64,000 bases of DNA from Amycolatopsis sp. CA-126428 (lineage in GTDB: Bacteria; Actinomycetota; Actinomycetes; Mycobacteriales; Pseudonocardiaceae). Shown here piece by piece: positions 8,722 through 16,920 of this stretch (its first letter is position 1; every line of letters begins with the position of its first letter). The stretch covers positions 62,001 to 126,000 of the forward strand of contig NZ_PPHF01000010.1 of assembly GCF_002904335.1 (NCBI RefSeq), written 5' to 3'. The position numbers and the translations under genes are program-made. A model generated the notes under the pieces. That model was not told the DNA's origin. It was given only the letters and a program-made list of their open reading frames with translations, and searched no databases.

Positions 8722-9077
8722 GCCTGCTCCTTCGCGGATTCGCCTTCGATGTCCTCACGGATCTTCTCGGCGACCGGGTCCAGCTTCCGGTTCGCGTACC
8801 GGACGTAGAGCCCGGTGATCACGAACGTCGAGACGAACTGCAGCAGGCCGAAGATCAGGCCGACGTTGATGTTGCCGAACACCTTCGTGCTCATGAAGTC
8901 GTGCGCGTAGTCCGCGAGGAGCACGTAGAGCAGGTACCAGAGGAGGAACACCGCCGTCATCGGGAAGACGAACCGGCGCAGGCGGCTGCGCAGCTCGCGG
9001 AACTCGGTGCTTTCGTGCGCTCGTTCCCAGATGGTCTCGGACGTGTCCGGGGGCCCGCCGGTGTTCGTCGTGCTCAT
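8718..9077 (-). CDS. DUF485 small membrane protein (YjcH-like), partner of symporter
   Basis: This 119-aa protein has two hydrophobic helices (about residues 40-60 and 73-93) in a DUF485 domain. The family is almost always encoded directly before an ActP-type symporter and is thought to be an accessory subunit, although its role is not proven. The GGGAG ribosome site precedes ATG 9077. The stop overlaps the symporter start by four bases, so translation is coupled. CGTGTGA direct repeats lie 50-70 bases upstream. Confidence 0.88.
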   Translation of the reverse strand: MSTTNTGGPPDTSETIWERAHESTEFRELRSRLRRFVFPMTAVFLLWYLLYVLLADYAHDFMSTKVFGNINVGLIFGLLQFVSTFVITGLYVRYANRKLDPVAEKIREDIEGESAKEQA

Positions 9078-9128
9078 CGCTGCTGCTCCCTGCGACGCTG
9101 CGGAAAGTGACGTGCGACACCGTAGGGA

Positions 9129-9146
9129 CGTGTGAGTCTCGTGTGA
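9129..9146 (-). promoter_or_regulatory. Possible LytTR-type direct repeat upstream of DUF485-actP
   Basis: CGTGTGA occurs at 9129-9135 and 9140-9146 (TCACACG on the minus strand), an 11-bp period of about one helical turn. It lies between the second symporter and the DUF485 gene. LytTR regulators bind direct repeats spaced by about one turn, and one is encoded 2 kb upstream. The link is inference. Confidence 0.35.
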
Positions 9147-9150
9147 AGAT

Positions 9151-10875
9151 TCAGCGGTTCAACAGCCGGGCCAGACGACGAACGGTTGACGAACGGTCGC
9201 GCGGTCCCGTCGAACGGGGTTCGTCCAGGTGCAGGCGCAGCATGGCCGCCGTCGACCAGCCGGGGGGCCGGCCCCGCAGCGAGACCAGCGCCATTGCGCC
9301 GAACGCCAACGGTACCGACCAGGGTGCCGGTTGCTGGACCAGGATCGCCACCCAGCCGTGCAACGGCGGCCCGGCGAGGGCGAACAGGATCGAGCCGGAC
9401 GACGCCACCAGCCCGGTCAGCACGCCGGCGATCCCGCCGGTCGCGGTCAGCCGCGGCCACCAGATGCCGAGCACGAGCAGCGGGCAGAAGGTCGACGCGG
9501 CCACCGTGAAGCCCCAGGTGACCAGGACGCCCGCGTCGAGCTCGGCCGAGCGCAGCGCCAGCAGCACCATCACCCCGGCGACGCCGAACACGGCGATCCG
9601 CAGCCGCCGCAGCCCGCCGGGGACGAGGTCGTGCGCGAGCGCGCCGGACATCACCAGCAGCAGGCCGAGTGACGTCGCCAGGAACGCGGCGAACGCGCCC
9701 GCGGTGAGCAGCGCGGTGAACAGCCCGCCCGCCCAGCCACTGTCCACTTGGGACGGCAGGGCGACGACCACGGTGTCGGTCGCGCCCGAGAGGTACAGCC
9801 CGGGGACGAGCACCCGGCCGAGCACGCCGTAAACGCCGGGGAAGAGGTAGAAGACACCGAGCAGCGCGACGGTGATCGCGGCGGTGCGGCGCGCGGCGCG
9901 GCCGTCCGGGCTGGTGTGGAAGCGCATCAGGACGTGGGGGAGGCCCATCGTGCCCAGCATGGTCGCGATGAGCACGGCACAGGTGCCCAGCAGCGGGTAG
10001 CCCTGGTCGCCGAGGTCGAGCAGCGGGCGCCGCCAGTCGGGGCCGCCCAGCTCGGCGCCGCCGCGGACCGCCGGGACGGCCGCGCCGGTGCCGAACACGA
10101 CCTCGTCCTGGCTGTGCGCGGTGAACTCGCCCGGTGGCAGGACTTCGACGACGCCGTTGCGGCGGACCGGGGTCGGTTCGCGGATTTCCATGGTGACGTC
10201 GACTTCGAAGCGCACCGGCGTCTCGCGGGCGAAGTGGGTGAACTCGACGGGGTTGAGCGCGTCGGTCCGGTTGACCGCGCCGGCCTGCAGCACCAGCCAG
10301 ATCGCCGGGATGAGGAACAGCAGCAGCTTCAGGACGAACTGGAACGCCTGCACGTACGTCGCCGCGCGCATGCCGCCCAGTGCCAGGGTGACGCTGACCG
10401 CGGCGCCGGCCAGCACCACGCCGACCCAGTACGGGGTGCCGCCGACCGCGGCGAGCACCAGCCCGGCGGTGCGGAACTGCGGGACGACGTAGATCGTGCC
10501 GATCACCAGGACGACCACGGCGGCCAGGCGGCGCAGCGCGGGGGAGTTGAGCCGGGCTTCGGCGAAGTCGGGGACGGTCAGCGCGCCCGAGCGCCGCATC
10601 GGGGCGGCGACGAGCACGAGCATCGCGATGTAGCCGGCGGTGAAGCCGACCGGGTACCAGAGTGCGCCGATGCCGTCCTTGACGACGAGCCCGGCGATGC
10701 CGAGGAAGGAGGCCGCGCTCAGGTACTCGCCCGAAACGGCGGCCGAGTTCACCAGCGGCGAGATCCGGCGGGACGCGACGAGGAAGTCCGACGTCGTGCG
10801 CATGGCGGCGACCCCGCGGACGCCGATCAGCAGCGTCACGAGCACGACCGGTGCTACGGCGAGCGCGACGCCCAC
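9151..10875 (-). CDS. Second cation/acetate-type sodium:solute symporter
   Basis: This is a 574-aa paralogue of the symporter at 7114-8721, with the same SGEYLSAASFLGIAGL and MGLPHVLMRFHTSPDGRAARR motifs. It has an extra hydrophilic stretch of about 70 residues (about residues 205-275, with EVDVTMEIREPTPV), probably an external loop not seen in the shorter copy. The GTG start shares one base with the stop of the upstream small membrane gene (TAGTG), so the two form a tight pair. Context suggests uptake of a monocarboxylate. Two paralogues in one cluster may differ in affinity or substrate. Confidence 0.88.
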   Translation of the reverse strand: MGVALAVAPVVLVTLLIGVRGVAAMRTTSDFLVASRRISPLVNSAAVSGEYLSAASFLGIAGLVVKDGIGALWYPVGFTAGYIAMLVLVAAPMRRSGALTVPDFAEARLNSPALRRLAAVVVLVIGTIYVVPQFRTAGLVLAAVGGTPYWVGVVLAGAAVSVTLALGGMRAATYVQAFQFVLKLLLFLIPAIWLVLQAGAVNRTDALNPVEFTHFARETPVRFEVDVTMEIREPTPVRRNGVVEVLPPGEFTAHSQDEVVFGTGAAVPAVRGGAELGGPDWRRPLLDLGDQGYPLLGTCAVLIATMLGTMGLPHVLMRFHTSPDGRAARRTAAITVALLGVFYLFPGVYGVLGRVLVPGLYLSGATDTVVVALPSQVDSGWAGGLFTALLTAGAFAAFLATSLGLLLVMSGALAHDLVPGGLRRLRIAVFGVAGVMVLLALRSAELDAGVLVTWGFTVAASTFCPLLVLGIWWPRLTATGGIAGVLTGLVASSGSILFALAGPPLHGWVAILVQQPAPWSVPLAFGAMALVSLRGRPPGWSTAAMLRLHLDEPRSTGPRDRSSTVRRLARLLNR

Positions 10876-11222
10876 TACTCGTCCTCGAGGCGCTCGGCGC
10901 GGCGCAGCTGCCAGCGGGCCAGCAGCGCCATCACCGGGTAGGGGAAGACCGCGAGCAGCAGCCAGGACAGCGGAATGCCCAGCAGCCGCACGGTGTCCAG
11001 GGCCGGGAAGATCGCGAAGACGCCGGGGAGGCCGAGCAGCAGCGCGAACATGAGGACCAGCGCGGGGATGCCGCGACGGCGCTGGGCGGTGTAGAGGGTG
11101 GTGGCGCGCTGGGTGTCGCCCGCGGGGAGCCGGGGCTGGCGCCAGCGGCCGCGCGACCGGCGGCGCGCGTGGGCGAGGCGGGTCTGCGGGCTGGTGACGG
11201 CGACCCGCCGGATCTTGCTCAT
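10875..11222 (-). CDS. Small two-helix membrane protein paired with symporter
   Basis: This 115-aa protein has a basic N-terminal third (many Arg, about residues 1-48) and two hydrophobic helices (about 53-74 and 80-100). It occupies the place that DUF485 takes before the other symporter, and shares its layout of a cytoplasmic tail and two helices, so it is probably an analogous subunit. I cannot identify a named domain with certainty. Its stop overlaps the symporter start by one base. The LytTR regulator gene ends 25 bases upstream, so the genes from 13046 down to 9151 look like one operon. Confidence 0.75.
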   Translation of the reverse strand: MSKIRRVAVTSPQTRLAHARRRSRGRWRQPRLPAGDTQRATTLYTAQRRRGIPALVLMFALLLGLPGVFAIFPALDTVRLLGIPLSWLLLAVFPYPVMALLARWQLRRAERLEDE

Positions 11223-11247
11223 CGCGGGCCCGGCCGGAGGTGGTCGC

Positions 11248-12003
11248 TCATCGCGAATCCGAGCCGAGCTGGCCGCGCTGTGCCGCTTCCAGCAGCCGGT
11301 CGCGCAGGTCTCGCGCGTGGCGGCGGCTGACCGGGACGTCGCCGGCCTCCGTGTGGGCCAGCAACCCGCCCGCCGAGTCGCTGCGCAGCTCCAGCACCGC
11401 CCCCACCGCCAGCAGGAAACCCCGGTGGACCCGGCTGAACCCCGTGCCCTCCCAGTACTCCTCCAGCCGCGAGATCGGCATCCGCACCAGGTGGACCCCG
11501 CCGCGGGTGTGGAGGCGGACGTAGTCGCCGTGCGCCTCGACGAACAGGACGTCGTCCCGGCGGACGTAGCGCGTGCGCCCGCCCGACTCGACCGGGAGCG
11601 CCGCCATCGCGTCCGGGGTCGGCCGGGACGCCGGGGTCGCCATCCGCAGCACCTTCGCCAGCGCGGCGGAGAGCCGTTCGGTGCGGACCGGCTTGAGCAG
11701 GTAGTCGACGGCGCCGATGCCGTACGCGGCGACCGCGTGCCCGTCGTGCGCGGTGACGAACACGATCACCGGCGGCTCGCTCAGCTTCGCCAGCAGCGAC
11801 GCCAGCTCCAAGCCGTCGAGGCCCGGCATCGAGATGTCGAGGAACACCGCGTCGAAGCGATCCGCCTGAAGCAGCCTCAACGCCTTCAGCGCGTCACCCG
11901 CCCCGACGACTTCGCCGACTTCGGGCGCTTCGCCCAGCATGCGGCAGAGTTCGTCCAGCGCGGGCGGCAGGTCGTCGACGGCCAGCACCCGGAGCCCGCT
12001 CAC
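11248..12003 (-). CDS. LytTR-family response regulator
   Basis: This 251-aa protein has an N-terminal receiver domain (about 1-115; phospho-acceptor D56 in VFLDISMPGLDG, conserved K in YLLKPVRTERL) and a C-terminal LytTR DNA-binding domain (about 140-240; VLFVEAHGDYVRLHT and FSRVHRGFLL). The GTG start at 12003 overlaps the stop of the kinase gene by four bases, making an obligate pair. Known relatives BtsR/YpdB in E. coli control pyruvate transporters next door, so this regulator probably controls the symporter genes that follow. The start was fixed by the receiver-domain N-terminus; the open frame extends much further upstream but only antisense to the kinase. Confidence 0.92.
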   Translation of the reverse strand: MSGLRVLAVDDLPPALDELCRMLGEAPEVGEVVGAGDALKALRLLQADRFDAVFLDISMPGLDGLELASLLAKLSEPPVIVFVTAHDGHAVAAYGIGAVDYLLKPVRTERLSAALAKVLRMATPASRPTPDAMAALPVESGGRTRYVRRDDVLFVEAHGDYVRLHTRGGVHLVRMPISRLEEYWEGTGFSRVHRGFLLAVGAVLELRSDSAGGLLAHTEAGDVPVSRRHARDLRDRLLEAAQRGQLGSDSR

Positions 12004-13046
12004 GGCAGCACCCCCGGCTGGAACCGCGGCACCCGCACGATCACCCGGGTGCCCGCGCCGACCTCGGTTTCGACGGTCAGGCCGTACCAGGCGCCGTAGA
12101 CGTCCCGCAGCCGTCTGTCCACATTGGCCAGCCCGAGTCCCGCGGGGTCGTCCTCGCCGATGCGGCCGGCCAGCAGGTCCGCGGCCCGTTCCGGGTCCAT
12201 GCCGACCCCGTCGTCCTCGACGAAGATCACGCAGTCGTTCCCTTCCGCCTGGCCGTGCACCTGGACCTGCCCGGTGCCCGACCGCGGCTCGATGCCGTGC
12301 CGGATCGCGTTCTCCACCAGCGGCTCCAGCACGAGGTACGGCACGGCGACGGCGAGGATCTCCGGCGCGACCCGCACCTGGACGCGCAGCCGTTCGCCGA
12401 GCACCGCCTTCTGCAGCGCCAGGTACGTCTCGATCGCGCGGAACTCCTCGGCGACGACGGTGTACTCGCCGTGGCGAGCCAGGCTGTAGCGCGTGTAGTC
12501 GGCGAAGTCGAGCATGAGGTCGCGGGCGCGATCCGGGTCCGAACGCACCAGCGACGCGATCACGGTCAGGGCGTTGTAGACGAAGTGCGGGGACATCTCC
12601 GCCCGCAGCGCCCGCAGTTCGGCCTGCGCCGCCTGTTCCGCCGAGGCCTCGAGCCGCCCGCGTTCCAGTGCCTGCACGACGAGGTCGGCGGCCTGGGCCG
12701 CGACCGCCTCCCGGACGTCCCCGACGACCAGCAGCGCCCCGGCCAGCTCGTCGCGGACGTGCAGCGGCAGCACCAGGACCTCCGGCGCCGAGCCGGGTTC
12801 TTCGCTGTGGAGGACGCCGTCGAGCACCGTCGCGACGACCGCGTCCGGCCCGGGCCGTCCCGACCACATCAGGGAACCGGACAGGTCGGCGAGGCCGAGC
12901 CCCGGGAAGCCGAAGAGCCGGCGCAGGCGGTGCGCGGCGCGACGGGCGGGCATCCCGGTCAGGCCGTCACGCAGGTCGTCGGTGACGCGGCGGGCGGCGG
13001 CGAGCACCGGCAGCGGGTCGGCGCGGGACGCCGGGCGCAGGTGCAC
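12000..13046 (-). CDS. LytS-type sensor histidine kinase, soluble
   Basis: This 348-aa kinase has a His_kinase domain with phospho-acceptor H154 in EMSPHFVYNALTVIASL, followed by an ATPase domain with NAIRHGIEP (N box), VEDDGVGMD (G1) and GLGLANVDRRL (G2). Residues 1-130 form a GAF-like region. Unlike LytS, BtsS and YpdA it shows no membrane helices, so it should sense an internal signal. The downstream response regulator overlaps it by four bases. The signal may be a metabolite connected with acetate or pyruvate status, inferred from the transporter genes downstream. Confidence 0.9.
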   Translation of the reverse strand: MHLRPASRADPLPVLAAARRVTDDLRDGLTGMPARRAAHRLRRLFGFPGLGLADLSGSLMWSGRPGPDAVVATVLDGVLHSEEPGSAPEVLVLPLHVRDELAGALLVVGDVREAVAAQAADLVVQALERGRLEASAEQAAQAELRALRAEMSPHFVYNALTVIASLVRSDPDRARDLMLDFADYTRYSLARHGEYTVVAEEFRAIETYLALQKAVLGERLRVQVRVAPEILAVAVPYLVLEPLVENAIRHGIEPRSGTGQVQVHGQAEGNDCVIFVEDDGVGMDPERAADLLAGRIGEDDPAGLGLANVDRRLRDVYGAWYGLTVETEVGAGTRVIVRVPRFQPGVLP

Positions 13047-13094
13047 GGTCGGGCCTCCCCTCGGCGGCGGTGTCCAGGGCAGTAGATCCTACGG

Positions 13095-13790
13095 CTACGC
13101 GGGCCCGTCGCGGTCGGCCAGCACCTGGGCGTGGCGGCGGAAGCGGCGCCAGGTCCGGTAGTGGTCGATCGCCGTGACGTTGCCCAGCAGGCTCGAGTTC
13201 GCCGGGTACGGCCGGTCCGGCAGCGAAATCCACCCGGTCGTGCGAGTTTCCTTGACCGCCACCGGCACCGGCCGGAACGTCGTCGGGTCGAGATCGTCGC
13301 TGTGCCGGACGACCTCGTCGAAGAACCACGCCGACGTGATCAGCGCCAGCACGCCGCGGGACGCCTTGAGCGCCTCCTTCAGCGGCCGCGCCTCCAGCAA
13401 CCGGAACGTCTGGTTGATCGCCGGCGCGGTGACGCCGTGGTCGTCGTAGGCGATCTCGCCCGCGTGCAGCGCCATCCGGAGCCGGATCCGGGCGCCGGGG
13501 TCGTGCGTGCGGTTGTGCCGGTGCAGCGCGACGGCGAGCGCGGCCGGCAGGAACTCGACGAAGGGCCCCTTCGGGATCTCCGGCGGGACGAGGACGAAGA
13601 CGCCGTCGCCGCAGTCCTCGCGCCGGCAGGCCGCCCACGGGACGCCGGCGTCGTCGAACGCCCGGCAGAGCGCGCGGTACAGCCCGTCGCGCAGCGCCAG
13701 CCGGTGTGGCGTGGTCCGGCGCTGGTCGCCGTAGCCCTCGACGTCCACGGCGAAGATCGTCCGGTGCAAAGCCGGCCGCTCGTACTTCAT
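13095..13790 (-). CDS. Orphan class III nucleotide-cyclase-like protein
   Basis: This 231-aa protein is almost entirely a cyclase homology domain with no sensor or membrane part. Conserved-looking residues are D16 in FAVDVEGYGD and D62 in CGDGVFV (metal ligands in class III cyclases), and the N and R of INQTFRLLEA (transition-state residues). Adenine-specifying residues cannot be assigned, so product and even activity are open. ATG 13790 has GGAGGG seven bases upstream. The frame extends further upstream but without a better start. It stands alone between the kinase operon and the mannose unit. Related stand-alone domains occur in actinobacterial signalling or conflict loci, from memory of the family. 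Confidence 0.7.
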   Translation of the reverse strand: MKYERPALHRTIFAVDVEGYGDQRRTTPHRLALRDGLYRALCRAFDDAGVPWAACRREDCGDGVFVLVPPEIPKGPFVEFLPAALAVALHRHNRTHDPGARIRLRMALHAGEIAYDDHGVTAPAINQTFRLLEARPLKEALKASRGVLALITSAWFFDEVVRHSDDLDPTTFRPVPVAVKETRTTGWISLPDRPYPANSSLLGNVTAIDHYRTWRRFRRHAQVLADRDGPA

Positions 13791-13920
13791 CGCACCCTCC
13801 CTGCGATCATGCATCCGGTAGTGCAGATGCATGTGCAGATGAGTGTGACGCGGAACACTGCCTCGGCGAAACGGGCCATGCGGTGAACGGTTTGCCTGCC
13901 GCGGTGACCGGCAGCCGATG

Positions 13921-13934
13921 TTCACCGCGGTGAA
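13921..13934. promoter_or_regulatory. Perfect 14-bp palindrome TTCACCGCGGTGAA
   Basis: This perfect palindrome lies 130 bases upstream of the cyclase-like gene and just beyond the terminator of the mannose operon. GCGGTGA words occur again at about 13880 and 13900. It may be an operator for an unidentified regulator. Confidence 0.4.
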
Positions 13935-13943
13935 AACGCTGTT

Positions 13944-13986
13944 CAGGGCCCTGCGAGTGGGGTTGCACAGCACCCGCAGGACCCTG
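13944..13986 (-). terminator. Terminator hairpin of the sugar ABC operon
   Basis: CAGGGCCCTGCGAGTG (13944-13959) pairs with CACCCGCAGGACCCTG (13971-13986) with two mismatches and an 11-base loop. It lies directly after the stop of the solute-binding protein gene on the minus strand. Confidence 0.7.
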
Positions 13987-13998
13987 ACGGACAGCGGA

Positions 13999-14994
13999 TC
14001 AGCAGCTCTGCTTGTAGAAGTACTGCGAGTTGGCGTCCATGTCGTCCTTGGTGATCGAGTGCAGCTGCGCGGTGAGGTTCCGCGTCGCCGGCTTGCCCTC
14101 GACGGCCGCGACCGCCTGCTGGACGCCCTGGGTGCCGATCGAGGCCGGGTCCTGGGCGATCAGGGCCTGGTACTGGCCGCTCTTGAGGCCTTCGACCTCG
14201 GACGGGCTCGCGTCGAAGCCGATCAGGTTGACCGCGCCGACCTTGCCCGCGTTGCGCAGGCCGGTCGCCGCGCCCTCGCCGGTGTTCAGGTTGGTCGCGA
14301 AGACGCCGATGAGGTCCGGGGTGGACGAGAGCGCCGCCGTCACCTTGGCCGCGGCCTGCTCCGGCTCGTTCTGGGTGAACTGGACGCCGATCGACTTCAG
14401 GTTCGGCGTGTTCTTCAGCTCGTCCTCGAAGCCCTTGGCGCGCGCGGCGGTCGTGGACGTGCCCGCGATCGTGTCGAGCACCAGGACCGAGCCGCTCTTG
14501 CCGGCCGCGAGCTTCGCCATCGTCTGGGCGGCGAGCTTGCCGCCCGCGGAGTTGTCGGAGGACACGGACGACACGGCGACGCCGGTGTCCTTCAGCGCGG
14601 TGTCGACCTCGACGATCTTCGTCCCGCGCGCCTTGACCTGCTGGATCGGCGCCAGCATCGCGGTGTCGTCGGTCGGGGCGATCAGCAGCGCCGCCGGCGG
14701 GTTCGCGCCGAGCGCGTTGACCAGCTGGGTCTGCAGGGGAGCGTCGAACTTCTGCGGTGCCTGGGTGGTCAGCTCGTAGCCGAGCTTCTCCGCCTCGGCC
14801 TGCGCGCCGCACTGCAGCGAGATGTAGAACGGCTCGGCCTGCACGCCCGGGATCAGCGCCAGCTTCTTGCCGCCGACCGGCCTGGCGGTGTCACCGGACC
14901 CGCTTTGCCCGACCGTGCCGGATCCGCACGCGGTGAGCAGGGCGGCGGCGGAGACCACGGCACCCATGGCGGTGAGAGTCTTGGTCAGTTTCAT
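13999..14994 (-). CDS. Sugar ABC transporter solute-binding lipoprotein
   Basis: This 331-aa periplasmic-binding protein of the RbsB/Peripla_BP_4 type has a lipoprotein signal with lipobox LTAC (cysteine about residue 22) followed by a Gly/Ser linker. It presents substrate to the permease encoded upstream in the same operon. The fold is visible from KKLALIPG..PFYISLQCGA and LIGFDASPSEVEGLK. As last gene of a LacI-manA-ATPase-permease unit beside two alpha-mannosidase genes, mannose or a mannoside is the likely ligand, though the CUT2 family usually takes monosaccharides such as ribose or xylose. ATG 14994 is fixed by the signal peptide. Confidence 0.9.
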   Translation of the reverse strand: MKLTKTLTAMGAVVSAAALLTACGSGTVGQSGSGDTARPVGGKKLALIPGVQAEPFYISLQCGAQAEAEKLGYELTTQAPQKFDAPLQTQLVNALGANPPAALLIAPTDDTAMLAPIQQVKARGTKIVEVDTALKDTGVAVSSVSSDNSAGGKLAAQTMAKLAAGKSGSVLVLDTIAGTSTTAARAKGFEDELKNTPNLKSIGVQFTQNEPEQAAAKVTAALSSTPDLIGVFATNLNTGEGAATGLRNAGKVGAVNLIGFDASPSEVEGLKSGQYQALIAQDPASIGTQGVQQAVAAVEGKPATRNLTAQLHSITKDDMDANSQYFYKQSC

Positions 14995-15032
14995 AAGCAC
15001 CTCGTTGTACTTGGGGGACTGTACTTGGGGAC

Positions 15033-16082
15033 TCAGCGGGAGTTGCGGCGACGGCGGCGGCGCTGGTCGAACCAGACCGCGGCGACCAGGACCCAGCTGA
15101 CGATGAACATCTGCCAGAAGTCCTGGACGTGGATGATGTTGAAGCCCTTGCGCAGCACCGCGGGGATGAAGACCCCGATCACCGTGCCGAGGATCGTGCC
15201 GACGCCGCCGAACAGGCTCGTCCCGCCCATCACGACCGCGGCGATGGCGTTGAGGTTGTCGGTGGTGTGCCCGGAGATGGTGGTCGAGTTGTAGTAGGCC
15301 AGCGACAGGAAACCGGCGATCCCGGCCAGGAAACCGGTCAGCGTGTACACCTTCAGCAGGTGCGCGGTGACGCCGATGCCCGCGCGCCGCGCGCCCTCGG
15401 CGTTGGAACCGACCGCGAACGTGTAGCGCCCGAACTTCGTCGTCCGCAGCAGCCACGCGCCGATCACGGTGAGCACGATGGCCACGATCACCAGGTTGGG
15501 CACGATGCCGAAGGACGTGCCGTAGCCCAGGGTCTTGGTCAGCTCCGCCGGCACGGTCCGCAGGTCCGAGCCGCCGTTCAGCAGGTACGCGGTGGCGAGC
15601 GCGGCGCCCATCGTGCCGAGCGTGACGATCAGCGCCGGGATCTTGGCCACGGCGACGAGGACACCGTTGAGCACGCCCCAGACCGTGCCGGTGACCACGG
15701 CGACGACCAGCCCGACGAGGATCACGCCCCAGCCGGCCTTCGACGCGTCGCCGCCGGACAGCGCCTCCATCACCTTGCCGGCGACCATGCCCGCGAGGAT
15801 CAGCACCGAACCGACGGAGAGGTCGATGCCCGAGGTGATGATCACGAACGTCATGCCGACCGACAGGATCAGCAGGACCGAGGACTCGATGAACAGCGTC
15901 TGGAAGGTGAACAGCGTCGGGAAGCTGTCCGGCGCGAGCACGCTGAACAGGATGACCAGCACCAGCAGGACCAGCCCGATCCAGAACGTGTTGGCCTCGA
16001 TCAGCCGCTGGCCCAGCGGCCGCTTGCCGAAGCCCGCTTCGGGTGACTCCTGGATTTCCTTCGGGGGAGTGGACACGCTCAC
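15033..16082 (-). CDS. Sugar ABC transporter permease (RbsC-like)
   Basis: This 349-aa inner-membrane permease of the BPD_transp_2 family has about ten helices. The segments ITSGIDLSVGSVLILAGM and GGTSLFGGVGTILGTVIGVF are characteristic of CUT2 monosaccharide permeases. It pairs with the ATPase gene 73 bases upstream and the binding protein 38 bases downstream. The GTG start is at 16082. The short gap to the ATPase gene shows no clear regulatory site. The transported sugar is inferred to be mannose from context. Confidence 0.92.
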   Translation of the reverse strand: MSVSTPPKEIQESPEAGFGKRPLGQRLIEANTFWIGLVLLVLVILFSVLAPDSFPTLFTFQTLFIESSVLLILSVGMTFVIITSGIDLSVGSVLILAGMVAGKVMEALSGGDASKAGWGVILVGLVVAVVTGTVWGVLNGVLVAVAKIPALIVTLGTMGAALATAYLLNGGSDLRTVPAELTKTLGYGTSFGIVPNLVIVAIVLTVIGAWLLRTTKFGRYTFAVGSNAEGARRAGIGVTAHLLKVYTLTGFLAGIAGFLSLAYYNSTTISGHTTDNLNAIAAVVMGGTSLFGGVGTILGTVIGVFIPAVLRKGFNIIHVQDFWQMFIVSWVLVAAVWFDQRRRRRRNSR

Positions 16083-16155
16083 GCCGCCTCCTCGCTTGCG
16101 CTCGTCGGCGTCGTGACCGACGCTGCTGTGTCTATTGCGGACCTCGCAGGCTCGG

Positions 16156-16920
16156 TCACGCGGCCTCCTCCTGCACGAGTGCGCCGGTCATCGCGGCGAC
16201 GAGGTCTTCGAGCTTGGTGTCCGAGCCGGTGAACCGGGCGACGCGCTTGCCGAGCCGCAGCACCTCGACGCGGTCGGCCACCGACAGCACCTCGGGCATG
16301 TTGTGGCTGATCAGCACGACGGCGATGCCCTTGTCGCGCACCTTCTTGATGACGTCGAGGACGCGCTCGCGCTGCACGACCCCCAGCGCGGCCGTCGGCT
16401 CGTCCATGAACACGACCTTCGACGCCCACACGACCGAACGCGCCACCGCGACGCTCTGCCGCTGCCCGCCGGACAGCGAACCGATCGGGACGTCGGTGCT
16501 CTGCAGCGTCACGCCGAGGCGCTGGAACTCTTCGACGGCCTGCCGCCGCATCTCCGCCTTGTCGAGCATCCCGAGCTTGCCGAGAATGCCCTTGCGGTGG
16601 ATCTCCCGGCCCAGGAAGAGATTGGCCGCCGGATCGAGTTCGGGTGCGACCGCGAGGTCCTGGTAGACGGTCTCGATGCCCAGCCGCCGCGCCGTGGTCG
16701 GCGAGTCGAAGCGGACCTCCTTGCCGTCGAGGACGATCTTCCCCGACGTCGGCTGTTCCGCGCCGGAGAGGCACTTGACCAGCGTCGACTTGCCGGCGCC
16801 GTTGTCCCCGATCAGGGCCGTCACCTCGCCCGCGCGGGCCTGGAACGACGCGCCGCGCAGGGCTTCGACGGACCCGTAGTGCTTCGTGAGGTCGATCGCG
16901 TCCAGCAGGATTTCGCTCAT
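16156..16920 (-). CDS. Sugar ABC transporter ATP-binding protein, single domain
   Basis: This 254-aa ATPase has Walker A GDNGAGKST, signature LSGGQRQSVAVAR, Walker B VVFMDEPTAALG and the switch histidine in ISHNMPEV. Many CUT2 importers use a double-length RbsA-type ATPase; this one has a single domain and would act as a homodimer. The ATG overlaps the manA stop (ATGA). An additional LacI-type palindrome lies about 190 bases upstream inside manA, which could give the transporter genes separate control. Cytoplasmic side of the importer. Confidence 0.92.
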   Translation of the reverse strand: MSEILLDAIDLTKHYGSVEALRGASFQARAGEVTALIGDNGAGKSTLVKCLSGAEQPTSGKIVLDGKEVRFDSPTTARRLGIETVYQDLAVAPELDPAANLFLGREIHRKGILGKLGMLDKAEMRRQAVEEFQRLGVTLQSTDVPIGSLSGGQRQSVAVARSVVWASKVVFMDEPTAALGVVQRERVLDVIKKVRDKGIAVVLISHNMPEVLSVADRVEVLRLGKRVARFTGSDTKLEDLVAAMTGALVQEEAA

